Below, one piece after another: positions 5,652 to 5,879 of a stretch of DNA of 5,879 bases (position 1 is the stretch's first letter; every line of letters starts with the position of its first letter). Both the position numbers and the translations under genes were made by a program. The DNA lies in the NCBI GenBank assembly GCA_964462185.1, contig CAYWWV010000060.1, positions 1 through 5,879 on the forward strand, written 5' to 3'. The notes under the pieces were generated by a model that was given only the letters and a program-made list of their open reading frames with translations, was not told the DNA's origin and did not search any database. The stretch comes from RBG-16-57-9 sp964462185 (GTDB lineage Archaea > Thermoproteota > Bathyarchaeia > TCS64).

Positions 5652-5757
5652 GGTTTTCTCGGTGGCTGGGCTGGTAGTTCAGAGGTAGAATGCTGCCTTG
5701 GCATGGCAGAGGTCGGGGGTTCAATTCCCTCCCAGTCCACCAAGCCACCAGAAAACC
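5652..5757. repeat. Inverted repeat immediately flanking tRNA-Ala (arms 5652-5667 and 5743-5757)
   Basis: The left arm GGTTTTCTCGGTGGCT and the right arm AGCCACCAGAAAACC are reverse complements except for one extra C (5660) on the left, giving 15 base pairs. The left arm ends one base before the tRNA and the right arm begins one base after its CCA. In RNA the arms would extend the seven-pair acceptor stem outward, with ACCA (5739-5742) as a four-base bulge. The structure is seen directly; its role is unknown. It could mask or present the processing sites of the pre-tRNA, act in termination, or work at the DNA level. Confidence 0.85.
5668..5742 (+). tRNA. tRNA-Ala (anticodon GGC), CCA encoded
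   Basis: A complete cloverleaf can be folded by eye. The acceptor stem is GGGCTGG (5668-5674) with CCAGTCC (5732-5738). The D stem is GTTC (5677-5680) with GAAT (5688-5691). The anticodon stem is CTGCC with GGCAG, closing the loop TTGGCAT, so anticodon GGC is at 5700-5702 and reads GCC/GCU. The T stem is GGGGG with CCCTC around loop TTCAATT. The third acceptor pair is G:U, the G3:U70 identity element of alanine tRNA, and the discriminator is A5739. CCA is genomically encoded. There is no intron. The gene is divergent from the glycosyltransferase and upstream of the C/D box sRNA on the same strand. Confidence 0.97.
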
Positions 5758-5765
5758 CGCGCCCA

Positions 5766-5792
5766 AAGACAGAGTCTTCTCGATACCCTTTT
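5766..5792 (+). terminator. Weak hairpin plus T-run between tRNA-Ala and the sRNA
   Basis: AAGAC (5766-5770) and GTCTT (5774-5778) form a perfect five-pair stem with an AGA loop, followed after ten bases by TTTT (5789-5792). Archaeal termination needs little more than a T-run, so this may end the tRNA transcript. The same CTTTTAC could instead be a poor box A for the sRNA, since about 26 nt downstream gives a start near 5816. The sequence does not decide between the two. Confidence 0.3.
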
Positions 5793-5818
5793 ACCCAGGC
5801 CTCCAAATAACTAGGATC

Positions 5819-5876
5819 AGCCGATGATGTGAAGGCATTAGAATGAAAAGTGATGAATCAGAGTTACACTGAGGCT
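5819..5876 (+). ncRNA. Dual-guide C/D box sRNA (2'-O-methylation guide)
   Basis: The boxes occur in canonical order and spacing: C box ATGATGT (5824-5830), a 12-nt guide (5831-5842), D' box ATGA (5843-5846), AAA, C' box GTGATGA (5850-5856, perfect RUGAUGA), a 12-nt guide (5857-5868), and D box CTGA (5869-5872). Flanking AGCC (5819-5822) and GGCT (5873-5876) form the terminal stem that closes the kink-turn. Such RNAs bind L7Ae, Nop5 and fibrillarin and direct 2'-O-methylation of the nucleotide paired to the fifth base upstream of D or D'. Here those bases are T5864 and T5838, so both predicted targets are adenosines. The exact 12-nt spacing of both guides makes chance unlikely. Mature ends are not defined; the RNA may begin near 5815 and run to or past the window end. 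The C box deviates from consensus in its last base (T for A). Confidence 0.88.
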
Positions 5877-5879
5877 TCC

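Noticed and set aside
5652..5757. Bulge-helix-bulge splice site, or split/permuted tRNA
   Set aside because: The tRNA is contiguous and complete. The bulges (4 nt and 1 nt) are separated by 7 pairs rather than the 3-4-3 arrangement of a bulge-helix-bulge.
5668..5757. Integration (att) site of a mobile element at the tRNA 3' end
   Set aside because: No integrase, no direct repeat of the tRNA 3' end and no foreign-looking genes are present in the window.
5573..5806. Minus-strand ORF covering the tRNA and the glycosyltransferase start
   Set aside because: It runs antisense through a perfect tRNA and has no family resemblance.
1..5879. CRISPR array, insertion sequence or tandem repeats
   Set aside because: No regularly spaced repeats, transposase motifs or terminal repeats were seen on either strand.

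Overview
The window looks like a piece of a GC-rich archaeal chromosome, probably from a thermophile. The evidence is: two archaeal-type families of unknown function (DUF763 and DUF371), a transketolase split into two genes, TATA-like box A elements about 26 nt upstream of likely transcription starts, mixed leaderless and Shine-Dalgarno (SD) starts, mostly GTG/TTG start codons, heavy AGG/AGA use for arginine, and a C/D box small RNA. I cannot place it below domain level. The general impression is of a Thermoproteota/TACK-like thermophile, but that is inference.

Layout. Positions 2-652 (+) hold the C-terminal part of a DUF763 protein that enters from the left. It runs convergently, with a 27-bp overlap, into a minus-strand block covering 626-5576. 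In transcription order (right to left) the block is: a GT2-family membrane glycosyltransferase (5576-4617), a DUF371 protein (4613-4191) in the same frame just past the glycosyltransferase stop, transketolase N-terminal subunit (4139-3339), transketolase C-terminal subunit (3351-2410), transaldolase (2404-1754), and a secreted, membrane-anchored transglutaminase-like protein (1726-626). Box A candidates lie upstream of the glycosyltransferase, the transketolase pair and the transglutaminase gene. This suggests three transcription units: GT2-DUF371, tktN-tktC-tal, and the transglutaminase-like gene.

The right end (5577-5879) is non-coding but full of RNA. It holds a complete tRNA-Ala(GGC) with encoded CCA and the diagnostic G3:U70 pair. 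A nearly perfect 15-bp inverted repeat abuts both ends of the tRNA, so the acceptor stem could continue outward as a long helix with ACCA bulged out. About 75 nt downstream is a textbook dual-guide C/D box sRNA (C, D', C' and D boxes with exactly 12-nt guides). Both guides show partial matches to neighbouring sites in the conserved H69-H71 region of 23S rRNA, as I remember that sequence. No protein-gene caller would report this element.

Functionally, the central trio encodes the transketolase and transaldolase of the non-oxidative pentose phosphate pathway, which interconverts fructose-6-P and glyceraldehyde-3-P with pentose and tetrose phosphates. The glycosyltransferase and the sequon-rich surface transglutaminase-like protein are envelope functions. 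The tRNA and sRNA serve translation and rRNA modification. I saw no mobile element, CRISPR array or integrase.
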